Source: Chionoecetes opilio
Taxonomy: Eukaryota; Arthropoda; Malacostraca; Decapoda; Majidae
Direction: 5' to 3'
Assembly: GCA_016584305.1 (NCBI GenBank)
Contig: JACEEZ010020393.1
Coordinates: 232,501 to 296,500, forward strand
Length of the DNA stretch: 64,000 bases
Shown here: piece by piece, positions 43,590 through 56,200 of the stretch
Position numbering within the stretch: position 1 is the stretch's first letter
How the letters are laid out: each line of letters begins with the position of its first letter
Translations under genes and position numbers: made by a program
Notes under the pieces: generated by a model
Seen by the model: only the letters and a program-made list of their open reading frames with translations
What the model was told of the DNA's origin: nothing
The model's database searches: none

Positions 43590-45046
43590 ACAAAACTACA
43601 GTTCTACAACCCACTGCAGGGGTAAAATAAGGGGCAGTGAATAACTGCCCTTTTATCTTTGTTTTGTTCTTTCCCAAAAATATACCCAAAGGGTCTAATA
43701 TTAAACGGCAAGAGCAAAGGGGAAAGATTATCTCCACGCGGGCCTCGCCAGTCCAGGGGAAGCTACCAAAATGATCCCCACCAAAGCCAGACAATTTTAA
43801 GTAAAGGAATTTTTCTGACACCCCCCCGGTTCACCTGCAGATCAAAAAGCTTTCCCCCTTCAGTTTTTCACAAACACTCCTGTCGGGCCCGGAAGGGGTG
43901 CGAATCCCTTTTGGAAATGTATTATCCTTGGGAAAATAAATTTTTTCATGGGTTTGGGCTCCCAGGTGCAGAGGTTTAGCAAAAATTTTTCTACAAGCAT
44001 AAAGGGGGCTGACTGTCCCTTAAATTTCCCCCAAAATCTTGTCCATTTTAGGAAAAACTTTCCCCCATTCCTACCTGGGTTCGACGATTCCCGGTGAAAA
44101 AATTCTTGAAAGCTTCTACCTTCTCTCACAAAAAAGATTGTCACAAACATTTCCTTGCATGGACAAGTTGAAATTCATTCAAATGGGCCGAAAATGCTGC
44201 CAGATAGGAAAGAGGGGAAGGGTTGAACATTTTGTCCCCAAAAAAGTCAGCGAACATATGCCCCTACTCTCGGGGGAATATTGAAAACTCATCCTTGAGC
44301 TCTGCGATACTCTGCAATATTTTCCAACGTGAGAGCCACCGTACTTCAGTGTGGAAGAGAAGGGCTTGATATTCACTTCCCATCTCCTCACAAAGTAACT
44401 TGAACACTCTGTGTCTGTGGTTTAAAGGACGACCCCGGATTAAATTCACAACTTAACACAAACAGATAGAACTTGTTTGAGGTGAGGCGGCAACGTGTAG
44501 GCAGCCAAACATGGCGATTAGAACACAGTGCTTCATGATGATTCTTGTACCTCTTCTTACAAAAAGCATAAGCCAACCTATTACCCTTTCTGAATGCACC
44601 AAAAGAAATCTATATGCGCGACCCTCCCTGCTTCACCTTGATATGATGCTCATAAACCCGTGAAACCCAGACGTATTCCCATGTATTTTGCCCGCATTAG
44701 CGATTTTTTGAGTGAATATAAAACATCTTTCATAGACTGACCTGTTTAGTATCCTTGTCACTAACTATTTGGTATATTCATTATTTTTTTTTCGTATTTT
44801 TGGCTCAACAACATCAATTCTTATAGCAAAGGAATTATCTGGGTGTGAAAGGGTTAAAGAAGGCGTCCACGTCGGAATACATCCGCTGCCCTGCGTATCT
44901 TTGCAATGCCTCGCAAAGAGGGAATTCATCTTAATTTCACCATCTTTGATTACCGGTATTAAAATCAGTTGACTCCATGTTAGAAACTCAGTTTTTTGAT
45001 CTAACTGAGACTGATGCAGATGGACTGTCCATAATCTCCTGAACAC
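43590..45046 (-). pseudogene. hAT (ZBED5-like) transposase, catalytic/C-terminal part
   Basis: hAT transposases cut and paste DNA through an RNase H-like fold. On the minus strand, in order: a DGEIKMNSLFARHCKD segment (about 44935-44890, cf. 'KDGEIKNEFLFCEAL' in relatives), a short HHEA segment (about 44540), VNLIRGRPLNHRHRVFKLLC and EEMGSEYQALLFHTEVRWLS followed by RWKILQSIAELKDEFSIF (44455-44270), EMFVTIFFVREG (44155-44120), and a CTWEPKPMKKFIFP block (about 43970-43930). 'R.FK.LCEEM...LL.HTEVRWLSRGK.L.R...L.DE' is diagnostic of the ZBED5/SCAND3-type hAT lineage. The part left of 44,280 is noisy. The part to the right is clean and still frame-broken. The N-terminal BED finger lies at 46736-47026. 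Confidence 0.82.
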
Positions 45047-46465
45047 TCTGTCCAGTTATGTGGCACTCATATCTGCAACTCTACCCTGTGATGACATCGT
45101 TGCGAGGCTTCTTTTTCTTCTTGGCTGCCTCTGTTTCCAAGAACTATTCTACCATCCGAATGGTGATGGCTTAAACCAGGGTTTCCGGAGCCAAATGCGA
45201 AGCTTCTCCCTGATGAACTACCCAGCAAAACACAAAGACGAGGGCCTCGAGGCCTCCGTATGCTTCCCTGCGGCCCGACGGAGTGTACGACGTGGGCCTG
45301 CTGGGTTTGCTCAGAGCCTCACCGGCGGGCCGTCTTCCCAGCGGTCCGCCGTAGTGCATATGACCTTGCCGGCTGTTATTTAACTGATGAGGAATATTTT
45401 TACGTTATACTTTCTAAGTTATGCAGATCTAGTTGTTTTAAGGGGTGTTGCCACAAACCCATTAGCCGATTAATAACGAATGGGCTGTTCACACTTATAC
45501 AAACCTTACTATATCTGCAATATCCTTAATAGTATAACCATAAATTTCCTATAGGTCGTTTATCTAGTAATACGATGTAAAGGAGATCCTAATTTGACTA
45601 CGGACATTGTGTATTTCATAAGTACAAAAAACATTTTCGTTCTTTTGATTGTTACATGCTGTGTCGTGGACACTGTACAGCCATGTCGAGGTATATTTGC
45701 GGCGAACACATAACACTCCACCCACTCGTGCGTTTTCCAACTACTAGATTCACTCACTGCACACACGCTGCCGAGGAATTCCTAAAAACGTGTCGTACTG
45801 CAATTTTTATATATTCAGTCCTATTTCCGATATTAATGAAGGAGCGAAACGTTGATCACTAAGTTTTCATTATGTTATCGACTGGTTAAGAGTGACAATT
45901 TAGGCCTTTTGTGGGTTTTTAACCCTTTGTAATGACTATCGTACGTCTGGCAGTTTAGTGCATTGATAGCTGGGAAATTATTTCAAATAATATTCTATTC
46001 TAAATCATGATATTATCCATGTTAATTCTCCATCATCTACATATTCCTTATTAGGTGTACCGTTGAGTATTGATATGTGTTGATAATATGTTGGAAGTTA
46101 TTGAAATAAGGGAAAATATGAGCTTGTGTTATCCCGTAATCTTTGCTGGGATAATCAAATGTTATTTTTATATTATACTAGCTACACACATAGATTAACT
46201 GATACCTTTTTTCCATATAACTCCTTCCTATGTACGTATCTCATCTTTATGTCTATGTATCTCTGGGTGTTCCTGATTAAGCTGGAAATATTTGAAATAA
46301 ACTGAAATATTATAATTTTTATAAACTATTATAAGAACTTTTATGAAAATTTTTAATAGTTTGAACAGGCCTAATAATAGTGATGGTACCGATATTGAGA
46401 TACTATGTATATTACTGAGTTAATATATATAATATGAAATGAATATTTCCCACTTACAAATACGT
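45047..46465. other. Sequence splitting the hAT transposase; no gene
   Basis: A GC-rich part (45060-45390) contains GGCCTC/GAGGCC and CGGCGGGCCG-type repeats. A longer AT-rich part (45400-46440) has short frames only. It separates the BED-finger and catalytic parts of the hAT remnant, so it may be insertion or intron-like sequence. Confidence 0.45.
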
Positions 46466-46730
46466 ACCAGCGGGCCTCCGGAGGATTGACGTCAAGTTGC
46501 CGCTGCTTGTCACTACTGATGTAATACTACATCAAGATAATCATATAACTGTTGTTTCAAAATGTTTACACGTAGAAATATTCAATTCTTCAAATTCTGT
46601 ACATTAATTTTCAACATAGTAAATTATCCCGTCTGAAAATACACCAGCGGCCCTTCGGAGGGCTGACGGAGGTAAACTTGCCGCCGGCGGCCGCCGTTCG
46701 CCGCTCTACGGCCTACGTAGGCCCGCTGGT
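46466..46730. mobile_element. 265-bp MITE with perfect 12-bp TIRs and internal duplicated end
   Basis: ACCAGCGGGCCT (46466-46477) and its exact complement AGGCCCGCTGGT (46719-46730) bound the element. An internal ACCAGCGGCCCTTCGGAGGG (46642) plus CTGACGGAGGTAAACTTGCC is a direct repeat of the left end (ACCAGCGGGCCTCCGGAGGA then TTGACGTCAAGTTGCC), so the left terminus is partly duplicated within. The GC-rich right part contains GCCGGCGGCCGCCG. It sits directly beyond the BED-finger codons of the hAT remnant. Related copies: 42320-42622 and 49503-49777. Confidence 0.82.
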
Positions 46731-46735
46731 GATGG

Positions 46736-47026
46736 TTAGCTGGGAGTATGCCACCTCAGAAGAATCTTGCAGATGGGGTTTCTGTACTGGCTTGAATCCA
46801 AGTCGGGGTAGTGTGCCTTTCTGGTCATGTCTAGCCCTCTTAGCCTGCAGTCGATAGTCTGTTCATGTTCTGCAGCTGGATGCTTCACCTGGTGTTCTCG
46901 GAGTCTAGCATACTTGAAATTTGAGTTGCAAATAATGAAATGGCAGGTGATACATTGTGCGCGGTCTGGTCCTCCACGATCATCCAGGAAGGAGTGCAGG
47001 GAAGCCATACGTGACAGATTGGTCAC
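46736..47026 (-). pseudogene. hAT (ZBED-like) transposase, BED zinc-finger N-terminus
   Basis: The minus frame reads FLDDRGGPDRAQCITCHFII, CNSNFKYARLREHQVKHPAA, EHEQTIDCRLRGLDMTRKAH, then SSQYRNPICKILL. The CxxC (QCITC) and the following H..(4)H spacing (REHQVKH) are the BED-finger zinc ligands, in the 'RPQCI.C...L.N.S.K..RLREHL..KHP' style of ZBED-type hAT transposases (established). The open frame is continuous here but ends where the MITE begins. With 43590-45046 it forms one split, dead transposase. Confidence 0.8.
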
Positions 47027-47044
47027 GTCATTTCAGGGTTGTTG

Positions 47045-47125
47045 ACTTTTTTAATTAAAAAAAAAAAAAAATCCGATTTATTTGACTTAAATCAGATTTA
47101 TTTGATTCAAATCGATTTTTTTTTA
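47045..47125. repeat. A-run and TTTAAATC-like repeats outside the hAT N-terminus
   Basis: Fifteen A residues are followed by AATCCGATTTATTTGACTTA, AATCAGATTTATTTG and ATTCAAATCGATTT, three variants of one GATTTAAATC-like motif. Such motifs are common in hAT termini and may mark the element's 5' end. The duplicate has it at 50110-50190. Confidence 0.6.
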
Positions 47126-47477
47126 TTAATTTGTTGTTCTACATAAAATCTAACTAATATAAGATACTATTTAGCATATTTGTAACTAAAAAGAGATAGA
47201 ATAAGTGAATAACAAATGCATATAACATGAAATACAGATTAATTTACACATTTTTATTTCTGTGATGGACGTTTCACTCAATATGCCCGGGTCTATAACG
47301 CGCTTTCGCAACGTTTGCCAGGCCGGTCTAGACTAGAGTAGAGTAGAGTACCTGTATTATATAGAGTAGCGACAACTCGATTTGTGGGCGCCATCTTGGC
47401 GCCAAGGCCTCTTCGTTCACCCAAGACCCGGGGAAGTTCTCAAGGCATGACCCCGCAGTATATCATGTTATAAAAGG
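47126..47477. other. Flank of the hAT region, no gene
   Basis: An AT-rich part, then a GC-richer patch with CTAGACTAGAGTAGAGTAGAG (about 47330-47350). No gene. It is repeated in noisy form before 50558. Confidence 0.5.
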
Positions 47478-50101
47478 GGACCAAAAACCTATTCCCTATC
47501 ATGACTGAAACCACCATCTTTGCAAAAACCGCCCCCTACCTTCTTCCATTTGGGATGGTGCTTCATAACCCCTTAAAAACCCAGAACGTAATTCCCCATT
47601 TTTAATTTTGCCGCCATTGCCCGTTTTTTTGGAATAAAAACAATTTCAAGATATGACCTTTTTAGTATTTTTTTGTCAACAAACTAATTTGATATATTCA
47701 GTTTTTTTTTTCGAAATTTTATGGCTCAAAAACATAAAAATTTTTTTATAGAAAAGGAAAAATTCTGGGGGGGGAAAGGGGTTTAAAGAAGTCGCCCACG
47801 GGGGTCGGAATAAAATTCCGCTCCCTTCTACTTTTTGCAATGCCTCGCAGAAGAGGAATTCATTTTTTAATTTCACCCATCCTTGTGTCCCAAAGGTATA
47901 TAAAATCGGGTTTGATCATGTTAAACACATTGATTGATTAATGGAGACTGATCCCAGATGGGACGCCCCAAAATCCCCCTGAAAAATTTCTGGGCCAAAA
48001 TATGTGGCAAATCATATCTGCAACTCCCCCTGTGAAAATCGTTGGACAAGGCACTTCTTTTATTTTTTTGGCCCTGCCTTTTTCCAAGAACTAGTTCTAA
48101 AAATCCAAAATGGTGCATGGTTTAAAACCGGGTTTTCCGGGGGCCTTAAATTTGCGAAGCCTTCTCCCTGATCCCCCTAGCCCAGCAAACACAAAGACGG
48201 AGGGCCTCCGGAGGCCCTCCGTATGTCTTCCCGGGGGCCCCGAGGGAAAAAGTGTACGACGGGGGCCCTGGGGTTTTGGGCCGGGGGAGGTCACCCGGGC
48301 CGCTCCCAGCGGCCCGCCGTGGGGCCATATAAACCTTTGCCGTTGTTATTTTAAAACCTGATTGAGGAATTTTTAGGGTTTATACTTTCTAAGTATATTG
48401 CAGATATAGAAATTTTTTTAAAGGGGGTTGGGCAAAACCCCCTTTCCCCGATTAATGACAAAGGGCTTTTTCCAAGAATTAAAAAACATTACTAAAATCT
48501 GCAATAAACTTAGATAGTATAAACCAAAAATTTTTCCCTAGGGCGTTTTTGAAAAATACGATGAAAAGGAGCCCCATAATTGCTAGGGGCCTTTTGTTTA
48601 TTTTCATAAGTAAAAAAAACTTTTTTCGTTATTGATTTTTTAACTTTCGGTGTACGTGGAACACGTCACCTTTCCCAAAGGGGATATAGGTTGCGGGCGA
48701 ACCACATAACAACATCCACCCACTCTTTGCTTTTTTCCAAAACAAACCTGATTTCACTCACTGACAAAAAAACGCTCCCGAGGATTTTCCAAAAAAAAAA
48801 CGTGTCGTACTGAAATTTTATTTATATTTTTCGTTTATTTGGGGGTATAAGAAGGACAAAACTTTTATAACTAATTTTTTCCATTATGTTTCGATTTTTA
48901 AGGGTGAAAATTTTGGGGCCTTTTTGGGGGTTTTTAACCCTTTTAAAGGGACATCGTACTCTGGTTTTTTAGTGCATTGTTTACGGGGAAATTATTTAAA
49001 ATAAATTCTTTTTCAAAAATCTGATATTATCCATTTTAAATTCTCCATAACCCAAAAATTTTCCCTTTATTAGGTGTACCGTTGAGAAATTGATTATTTT
49101 GTTGATAATTTTTTGGGGAAAGTTTTTGGGAAAGGGGGGAAAAATGGGTTTTGTGTTACCCCGAAAATTTTTGCGGGGGATAACCCAAATGTTATTTTTA
49201 TATTATACTACTACACACAAAAATTTTAAAACCTGATAACCTTTTTCCATAAAAACCCCTTTCCCTAGGGCGATCTCATTTTTGTCAAATGTATCTCTGG
49301 GTTTTCCCTGTTTAAAGCGGGGAAATATTTAAATAAAGGGAAATATTATAAATTTTTAAAAAACTATTAAAAGAATTTTTAAATAAAAATTTTTAAATAT
49401 TTTTGAAGGGGGCCTAATATAGTGATGGTACCGATTTGGGGAATATTTATATTACTGAGTTAAAAATAATAAATGAAATAATTTCCCACTTACAAAAAAG
49501 TACCAGGGGGGCCTCGGAGGTTTGACTTTAAGTTGCCCGGTTTTGTCACTACTGAGAAATACTACATCAAGAAAATATAAAAACTTTTGTTTAAAAAGGT
49601 TTACATTAAAAAATATTCAATTCTTCAAATTCTGTCTTAAATTTTTAAAACATAGTAAATTATCCCGTCTGAAAAACCCAGGGGGCCCTTCGGGGGTTTT
49701 TAAACGGAGGTAAACTTGCCCCCGGCGGCCCCGCCCCCGCCGCTCTACCCCCTCCCTAGGCCCGCTGGTGAGGGTTTAGCGGGGATTTATGCCACCTCGG
49801 GAAGAATTTTGCAGAGGGGTTTTTCCCTGTACTGGTTAAATCCAAGTGGGGGTAGTGGGCCCTTTTTCGGGTCATGCCCTAGCCCTCTTGGGCCTGCAGT
49901 CGTAGTCTTTTTCATGTTTTTAAATGGATGCTTCACCGGGTGTTTTGGGAGTCTGGGATATGAAATTTGAGTTGCAAATAATGAAATGGCATTTTAAATA
50001 CATTTTTGCCGGTCTGGTCCCCCACGTCACCCCGGGAAAGGGAAATGGGGGGAAAAGCCTTACGTGACGGGATTGGTCGTCATTTCGGGGTTTTGTTTGA
50101 T

Positions 50102-50132
<31 letters not shown>

Positions 50133-50558
50133 TCCGATTTATTTTGACTTAAATCAGATTTTTTTGATTTCAAATCGATTTTTTTTTTTTTAAATTTTTT
50201 TGTTTACAAAAAAATCTAACTAAAAATAAGATCTATTTACCCATTTTTTGAAAACTAAAAAAAATAAAATAAGGGGAAAAAAAACAAATCCCTTATAACT
50301 GAAATCAGAAAAAATTTTTAACACATTTTTATTTCTGTGAGGAGGGTTTTCCCACATCAATATGCCGGGGTCTATAAAAGCGCGCTTTCGAAAACTTTTT
50401 TGCCGGCCGGTTGGGAATTTGGGAGTAAGTAGGTACCTGTATTATATAGAGTAGCGACAACTCGTTTTGGGGGCGCCATCTTGGCCCCAAGGCCTTTCTG
50501 CCCACCCAAGACCCGGGGAAGTTCTCAAGGCATAACCCCGCAGTATATCATGTTATAA
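47478..50558. repeat. Noisy tandem duplicate of 44570-47477
   Basis: The order of every landmark in 44570-47477 is repeated: the hAT DGEIK-equivalent (here LKNEFLFCEALQKVEGSG, minus, about 47870-47815), the GC-rich block (48120-48330), the ACATAACA..CCACCCACTC segment (about 48705), the MITE (49503-49777), the BED-finger region (49790-50090), the A-run with TTTAAATC motifs (50110-50190) and CCCCGCAGTATATCATGTTATAA (about 50535-50557). Copy 2 is about 3.08 kb against 2.91 kb, with the excess mostly in lengthened homopolymers. It is either a true duplication or an assembly duplicate of the other haplotype. Confidence 0.9.
49503..49777. mobile_element. MITE copy within the noisy duplicate
   Basis: It corresponds landmark by landmark to 46466-46730 (GTACCAGGGGGGCCTCGGAG at the left, AGGCCCGCTGGTGAGGG at the right). 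It is not an independent insertion, because it lies at the same place in the duplicated unit. Confidence 0.8.
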
Positions 50559-50564
50559 CGGGTA

Positions 50565-50840
50565 TAAAGGATGACTATTTTTTCGGAAATGCTTGTTTTT
50601 TAAAAAGATTATCACAAAAAAACAAAAGAAAAACACATTAAATAAAGGGTTCTTCTGAAATTTCTGAAGAAATATGATGAACTTAACTTTTCATTTAAAA
50701 AAACTCGTCTTCATGTATAACTTTGTGGGACAGTTTTAAAAGATGGCGGGAATCAAAGAAGCAAAAATTAAATTAGCTTTCCATTGATCGATTTCGTTTT
50801 CTGATACTACAATAATCCCATGCAAAAAAATTAAAGGTTT
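50565..50840. repeat. Copy of the TTAGCTTTCCATTG repeat family
   Basis: TTAGCTTTCCATTGATCGAT then TTCGTTTTCTGA (about 50772-50803) and the preceding TTCATTTAAA...AGATGGCGGGAATCAA match 52815-53110 in the same orientation and 57340-57890 in inverse orientation. Confidence 0.6.
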
Positions 50841-50859
50841 TAAACTAAATAAATTGCCC

Positions 50860-51010
50860 CTTCCCGCTCTCGCCTCCCCTCCGTCTCTCTCTCTTCTCCC
50901 CTCTCTCCCCTCCCCCCTCTCTCTTTTCCTCTCTTCCCCTTTTCTCTCTCTCCTCTCTCTCTTTTCTCTCTCTCTCTCTCTCTCTCGCTTTTCTCTCTCT
51001 CCCCGGGGTG
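50860..51010. repeat. (TC)n / pyrimidine-rich microsatellite
   Basis: TC runs are interrupted by CCCTCC. Seen again as GA-rich sequence on the other side at 51110-51560. Confidence 0.93.
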
Positions 51011-51109
51011 TCACAAAGGAAACTAAAAAACCCCCGTTTTTTTTTTTTACAAACTTTAAAACCTCGGCTGGCGGGGAAATTTTATACTAAACTGGCGAGG
51101 AAATTTTTA

Positions 51110-51560
51110 AGGGAAGAGAGAGCGAGAGAGAGATAACGAGAGAGAAAAAATTTTTAAAAAAAAAAAGAAAAGAGAGATAACGAGAAAAGAGAGAGAGGGG
51201 AAAAGAGAGAGGAGAGAAAAAGAGAGAAATTTAACGAGAGGGGAGGAGAAAACAGAGAGAGAAGGGGAGAGATAACCGAGAGAGAAAGATAGAAAAACGA
51301 GAGAGGGGGAAAAAAAGAGAGAGGGAAAAAAACGAGGAAGGGGTTTAACGGGGAGAGAGAGACAGAAAAACGAAAAGAGAAAACCGAAGAGAGAGAGAAA
51401 ACGAGAGATAACAAAAAGAGAGAGAGATAAGGGGAAGAAGAGGGGAACGAGAAGATTAAACGAGAGAGAGAGAGGAAACAAGAGAGAGAGGGGAAGAAAA
51501 GGAGGATGAGAGAGGGGGAGAGAGAGAAGAAAACAGAGATAACGAGAAAGAGAAGAAAAT
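51110..51560. repeat. GA-rich microsatellite with AACGAGAGA units
   Basis: GAGAGA runs are interrupted by AACGAGAGATA-type units over 450 bp. Phenylalanine/serine/leucine-rich minus frames are artefacts. Confidence 0.93.
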
Positions 51561-52814
51561 TAAACGAGAGATAAAAACTCAGCTACGGCTATGTGAAGGG
51601 ATATATAAATTTTAAGATCCCCGGGAACCCCTTTGGGCCCCCACCCAGCCTGTATGCCTCTTTTTTTCCCGCCCTGAAAACCCTCTCCGACTCGTGCATC
51701 CCGGAAAACCCTTCACGATAAGAAAATAGGGCCCAAGGGGGACCATTTTTTGGTTATAAAATTGGAAAAACCTCTCCCCCAAGGGCTACCCCCCTCTAAA
51801 TGTGAGAAAGGAAAGTTAAAGGGGTTTTTGTTGAGTCACTACGCGCTTTCCCTCGGACCCGGGTTTTTGGGTGCGCAAATGGAACGCCTAAAATTTTGGG
51901 GTTCCGTAAAAGGGTTTTTTAAAATGTCGAAAAAGGAAGGGGGCCTTTTTTGGCTTTTTATAAAAAAAAAGTAACATGACATTCAATTTTTGGTTTATAA
52001 AAGTGGGGCTTTTTGTACGGGAAAAACAAAAAAAATATTTTTTAATTTGGGAAAAAAAATTTTTCTGCTGCAAAAACGCCACATGGCAATTTGCTATCAA
52101 AAAGTGCACAGGGGTTCCCACCCCCCCAAACTTTGTTTTTCCCTTATGTTAATTAAAAAAACAATGAAAAAATTTGGGTTTTCATTAACCCCTTTTTCCT
52201 TTAAAATTTTCCTTCTTTCCCCCTCTCGTTTTCAAAAAAATGAAAAGGGGTTTTGTTTTAAAATTTCAGTGTTTTAAAAAAAAAAATCTTTTTTGATATA
52301 AAATTTTATGTTTTAAAATTAGTGTTTAAAAATAAACTTGATTTTAAAATCAAACAACCTGCTTTTTTTACAAATGAAATTACAAGTAAAATTTGGAATT
52401 GCAAAAACCACACAAGCATATGGACAAAAAAAAGAAGCTTTTTAGAAAAACAACCCAAATCTAACATGACTTTTTGGAACCCTTAAAAAATTAAATTAAA
52501 TTGGTTTTTTGGGAACCCTAGGTAACGTTCCCCCAAAAACACTTCAAAAATTGGGAAACCCTGTTTTAAAGAGTGATTTTAAAACAGAAAAAACAAAAAA
52601 ACACACAGACAACGCATAGTAAAAAATTTCCACCTTCCGGGGTAAAAAGTAATGCTACTAGGGTTTTGCTACAATTTTATGGGCCCCAACCAAACACAAA
52701 TCAAATACGGGGACTTGCTACCCCTTTTGGGGCTTTTTCCCCAGTGGAGGCCATTTTTGCGTTTCCCTGCCTTTTTCGAACATCACCCCTTTTTCCCCTT
52801 CCCTAGGGTTTTTA
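51561..52814. other. Noisy sequence, no gene
   Basis: Homopolymer-rich DNA. Short frames (for example 51990-52277) match nothing known. Confidence 0.5.
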
Positions 52815-53250
52815 ATCAGTATAAATGATATACCGTTATCTTCGAAAATGTTTGTTCTATAATATTATCAAAAAAAAAATAGTAAAATGCAATAAAAAAA
52901 TGCCATTATGAGAGATTTAATAAATATGCATGAACAAACAACGTTCAAGTTTTCATTTAAACCCTCTCCCCCTTTTAAATTTTTGCGAGAAAACATTTTA
53001 AAATGCTAGCGATAAAAAGCGGATTTTCATTAGCTTTCCATTGTTTATATTTCGTTTTCTGAAAAAATGAATCATAACGTTTGCTAAATTAGCGTTAACT
53101 AAAAAAAAAAAAACATCATCTATCGGGTAATTACCCATGGATGTTTCTTTTTTTTGTTAACGCAAATTTTAGCATGGTTCTAATTAATTTATCAAAAGGG
53201 AAAATATAGAAAAGGGAAAGCAAATTTAAAATTTCCCTTTTTTGATATTT
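52815..53250. repeat. Repeat flanking TIR element copy 2, left side (inverted to 57340-57890)
   Basis: CGTTATCTTCGAAAATGTTT then GTTCTATAATATTATC, GAATGCCATTATGAGAG-like text and AAATGCTAGCGATAAAAAGC occur here. The reverse complements occur at about 57775-57870 and 57660-57690. Together they give the second TIR element an outer inverted-repeat flank. Confidence 0.7.
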
Positions 53251-53257
53251 TTGCATA

Positions 53258-56200
53258 GGCAAATTTTGGTAGAGGGGGCCGTAAGAACCCCGGGCCTTCT
53301 TGGGCTTTTGCGGTTTTTCTCTCTCTTTTTCGTCCCTCCCCAAAGAACGGCTGACAGGGTTTTTCGAGGCTCCCCCGCTCGGCGCCCCAAAAGCTGATAA
53401 CTGAAAAAAAACAACCACCCGCCCGAAAGTGAAACCGCCCAAATGAAACCTTTAAATAATTACGAAAACCCGACTGCCCGATTTTTGTGAAGGGAACAAA
53501 ACACATATCCTTCACATTAATGTTTTTTTCTCCATAAACCAAGGGGGCTATTTTAAAGGGAAGGTAAAGAGGGGGGGCACCTACGGACCATAGGGGCCCG
53601 GGTGGGTCGAGTTCCACATTAGTGACTTTTTTTTTTAAACGTTGCCCCCTGATGGCAAGGGTCAGGGATAATGAGGGATTCCCCCAATGGCCATCATTCC
53701 TGCCGCCAGGGGCCCCGGGGTTTTCCGCTTTTGGGGGTTTTGGGCTGATTTTAAATTTTTTGGAAAATAGGGGGTGTTTTTTATTTTTGGCAATTTTTGG
53801 GGGATGAATTTTCTCTTCTCTCTCTTTTCTCGCTTTAAAGAATTACTTTATGGGTAAAATGGGAATCAAAAAATACTTTCTCAACTTTACTTTTTTTGTG
53901 TTTTAAAACTGCCCAAAAAATTGAAACTAAACTACTATTGGAGGGGCAAGATAGAAGGATCAGTTACTCCTATCATAAAAGAGTTAAAAATGGGGAACAA
54001 TTAAAAAAACAGATATATTTAAAAATGGTTTTGCTGTTTTTTTAAGGCTGTCAAGGGGGTTTTATCCGGAGTGGTTTTCTAGTTTTTCCCTTGTCGAGAA
54101 AATACAGCCAGTACAACAAGGAGCTAAGACCTTTTTTGTGCCAAAAGCCGGGAAAAGACCGGGGGCCAGACCCAAACACTGTACAAAGGCCTTAACTTTA
54201 GAACAATTTGCCTTCATGCATCATTAATTATGGAAATCTTTCACTATTAATCTTGACTTATAAAATTTTCTTTTAAATTTTACCCTAAGTGAACTATAAT
54301 TTTTTTCCCCATTCAAAAATGCAGTTGCCCCTATGTTAGTAGTATTTTAAAGATATTTGGGAAATGACTTAGTTCTTATTGTTTAATGTTTTTAAAATTT
54401 AAATTTCCCCTTTTAAAAGTTTCGTTTGACTTTTTTTTTATGTATTTTTTTTTTTTTGCGTTTACTTTCAGAAGTTTCATTTTTAGTCTATATTGCAATA
54501 AACTCTGTGATGTAAGTTTTATAGTAAAAACCCCCTTTCCCTGGAAAAAAAGATATTTATTTATTTTTTTACTCCCCCTCCACCCTTCTCTCAAGTCTTC
54601 TCCTTCATCTTCGGTCGGATAAAACTTCAATTTCAAACCGGCCCCATACTACCCCGAAAAAAAGGGCTGTGGGTTTTTTTTTGCGATTAAAAATTGGGCC
54701 CTGAAAAGGGAAAAAGAGACAGACAGGGATTTGAGGTTTGTTCATAAAGACAATAACATGTTCAAGGTTTTAAACCTAAATTTTTCGATATTTGCCCCCT
54801 TTAAAAGATGAAAAGGCTAAATATACAAAAATGCAAATAAAATAAAAAAATTTTGTTTTTGATGTTACCTTTTTAGAAGTTTTTTAAGGACAAGTAAAAA
54901 AATTAAAAAGCAACAAATAATCCAACTATACATAAAATAAAAAAAGTATTTAAACCTCAGATTTTTAAAGCCCCAAAAGGGGCCCGTGAAAACTGGGTTG
55001 GTCAATAAATGCAACCAAGTAGCCAGTAAAAAACGATTAAAAATTCATATTCAACAAATACAAATTTTTCTAACTAGTTTCATAAAATTTGTTTTTTCCT
55101 ATATGCAAAAACACTCTTGACCCTAAAACCAATCCTACTTAATTCACCCAAAAACCCAACTTATTAGGGATATACACTGATGCTCCTGTAGTACTTTTTT
55201 TAAAATTTTTGTGGGAAAAACACAACCCCCGCTTTTTTAAAGGACTTTTAAAAACAAATATCGGCTTTTAACACCCTTTTTGCCAGTCCGGGTTAAAGCG
55301 TGCTTTTACCCAAAAAGTTTAGTAAAAATGCGTTGTACGGTTCTGATTATTTTTAAATTTCCCTGTATTGTGTATATTTTTGATGGCTTTCATGTATGTA
55401 AAATGTACAACTTTCGTCAGGTTAACGGGGCAAAATTCGCCCATCACGGAAAATTTTTTTTGGAAAAAGGGGAAATTTTACCCCATATAAAGGGCCCCAA
55501 TTTGGTTTTATGCGAAAAGTTTGGAATTCCCCGGATAATTTTAACCTCGCATCCTTCCCCCCAAATTTTTTTGTCCCAAAACGAGAGTAAATTTAAATTT
55601 TCACCTTAACATTGCAACCTAAAAAACAGGTACACCAAAAAAAAGCCCCTTAAACCCTTTTTTCATAAACTACTAAATTTTAACCAAAATATACAGAAAA
55701 AAAACACCATATATATATATAAATAATATAATATATAATAAAATAATGGTAAACTTAAGAAAAAGGGGGTCCACCCCCCATCTTCTTTTTCTTATAGCCA
55801 ACAAGCTTGGGGAATGGTGGAAACCCCGGGGTTTTTTGGGGGGGGAGCCCCAACCCCTAAGGGAAAAATGGCCCCCACAAAAAAAAAAACCCTTAAAAAT
55901 AGGGAAATTTCCCTAAATTCATAGACTTTATTTGGGGCCCAATTTCCCCTTTTATGTGTGCTCCCCCCCCAAAAACCCCCGGGTTTTCCCCCTTTCCCCA
56001 AAACTTGTTGTCTAAAAAGAAAAAGAAAAGATAGGGGTTGGCCTTTATTCTAAAAATGACAAAAATCACAGAAACCCAACCTAGCACCCCCCCCGAGCCC
56101 CTGGGCTGGGGGGTTTTTTGGGGGGACTAAACTAAAAAACCGGGCCCCGACCTAACCTAAACCCCACTGGACTTAAATTTTTCAAGAACCCCGAATTTTT

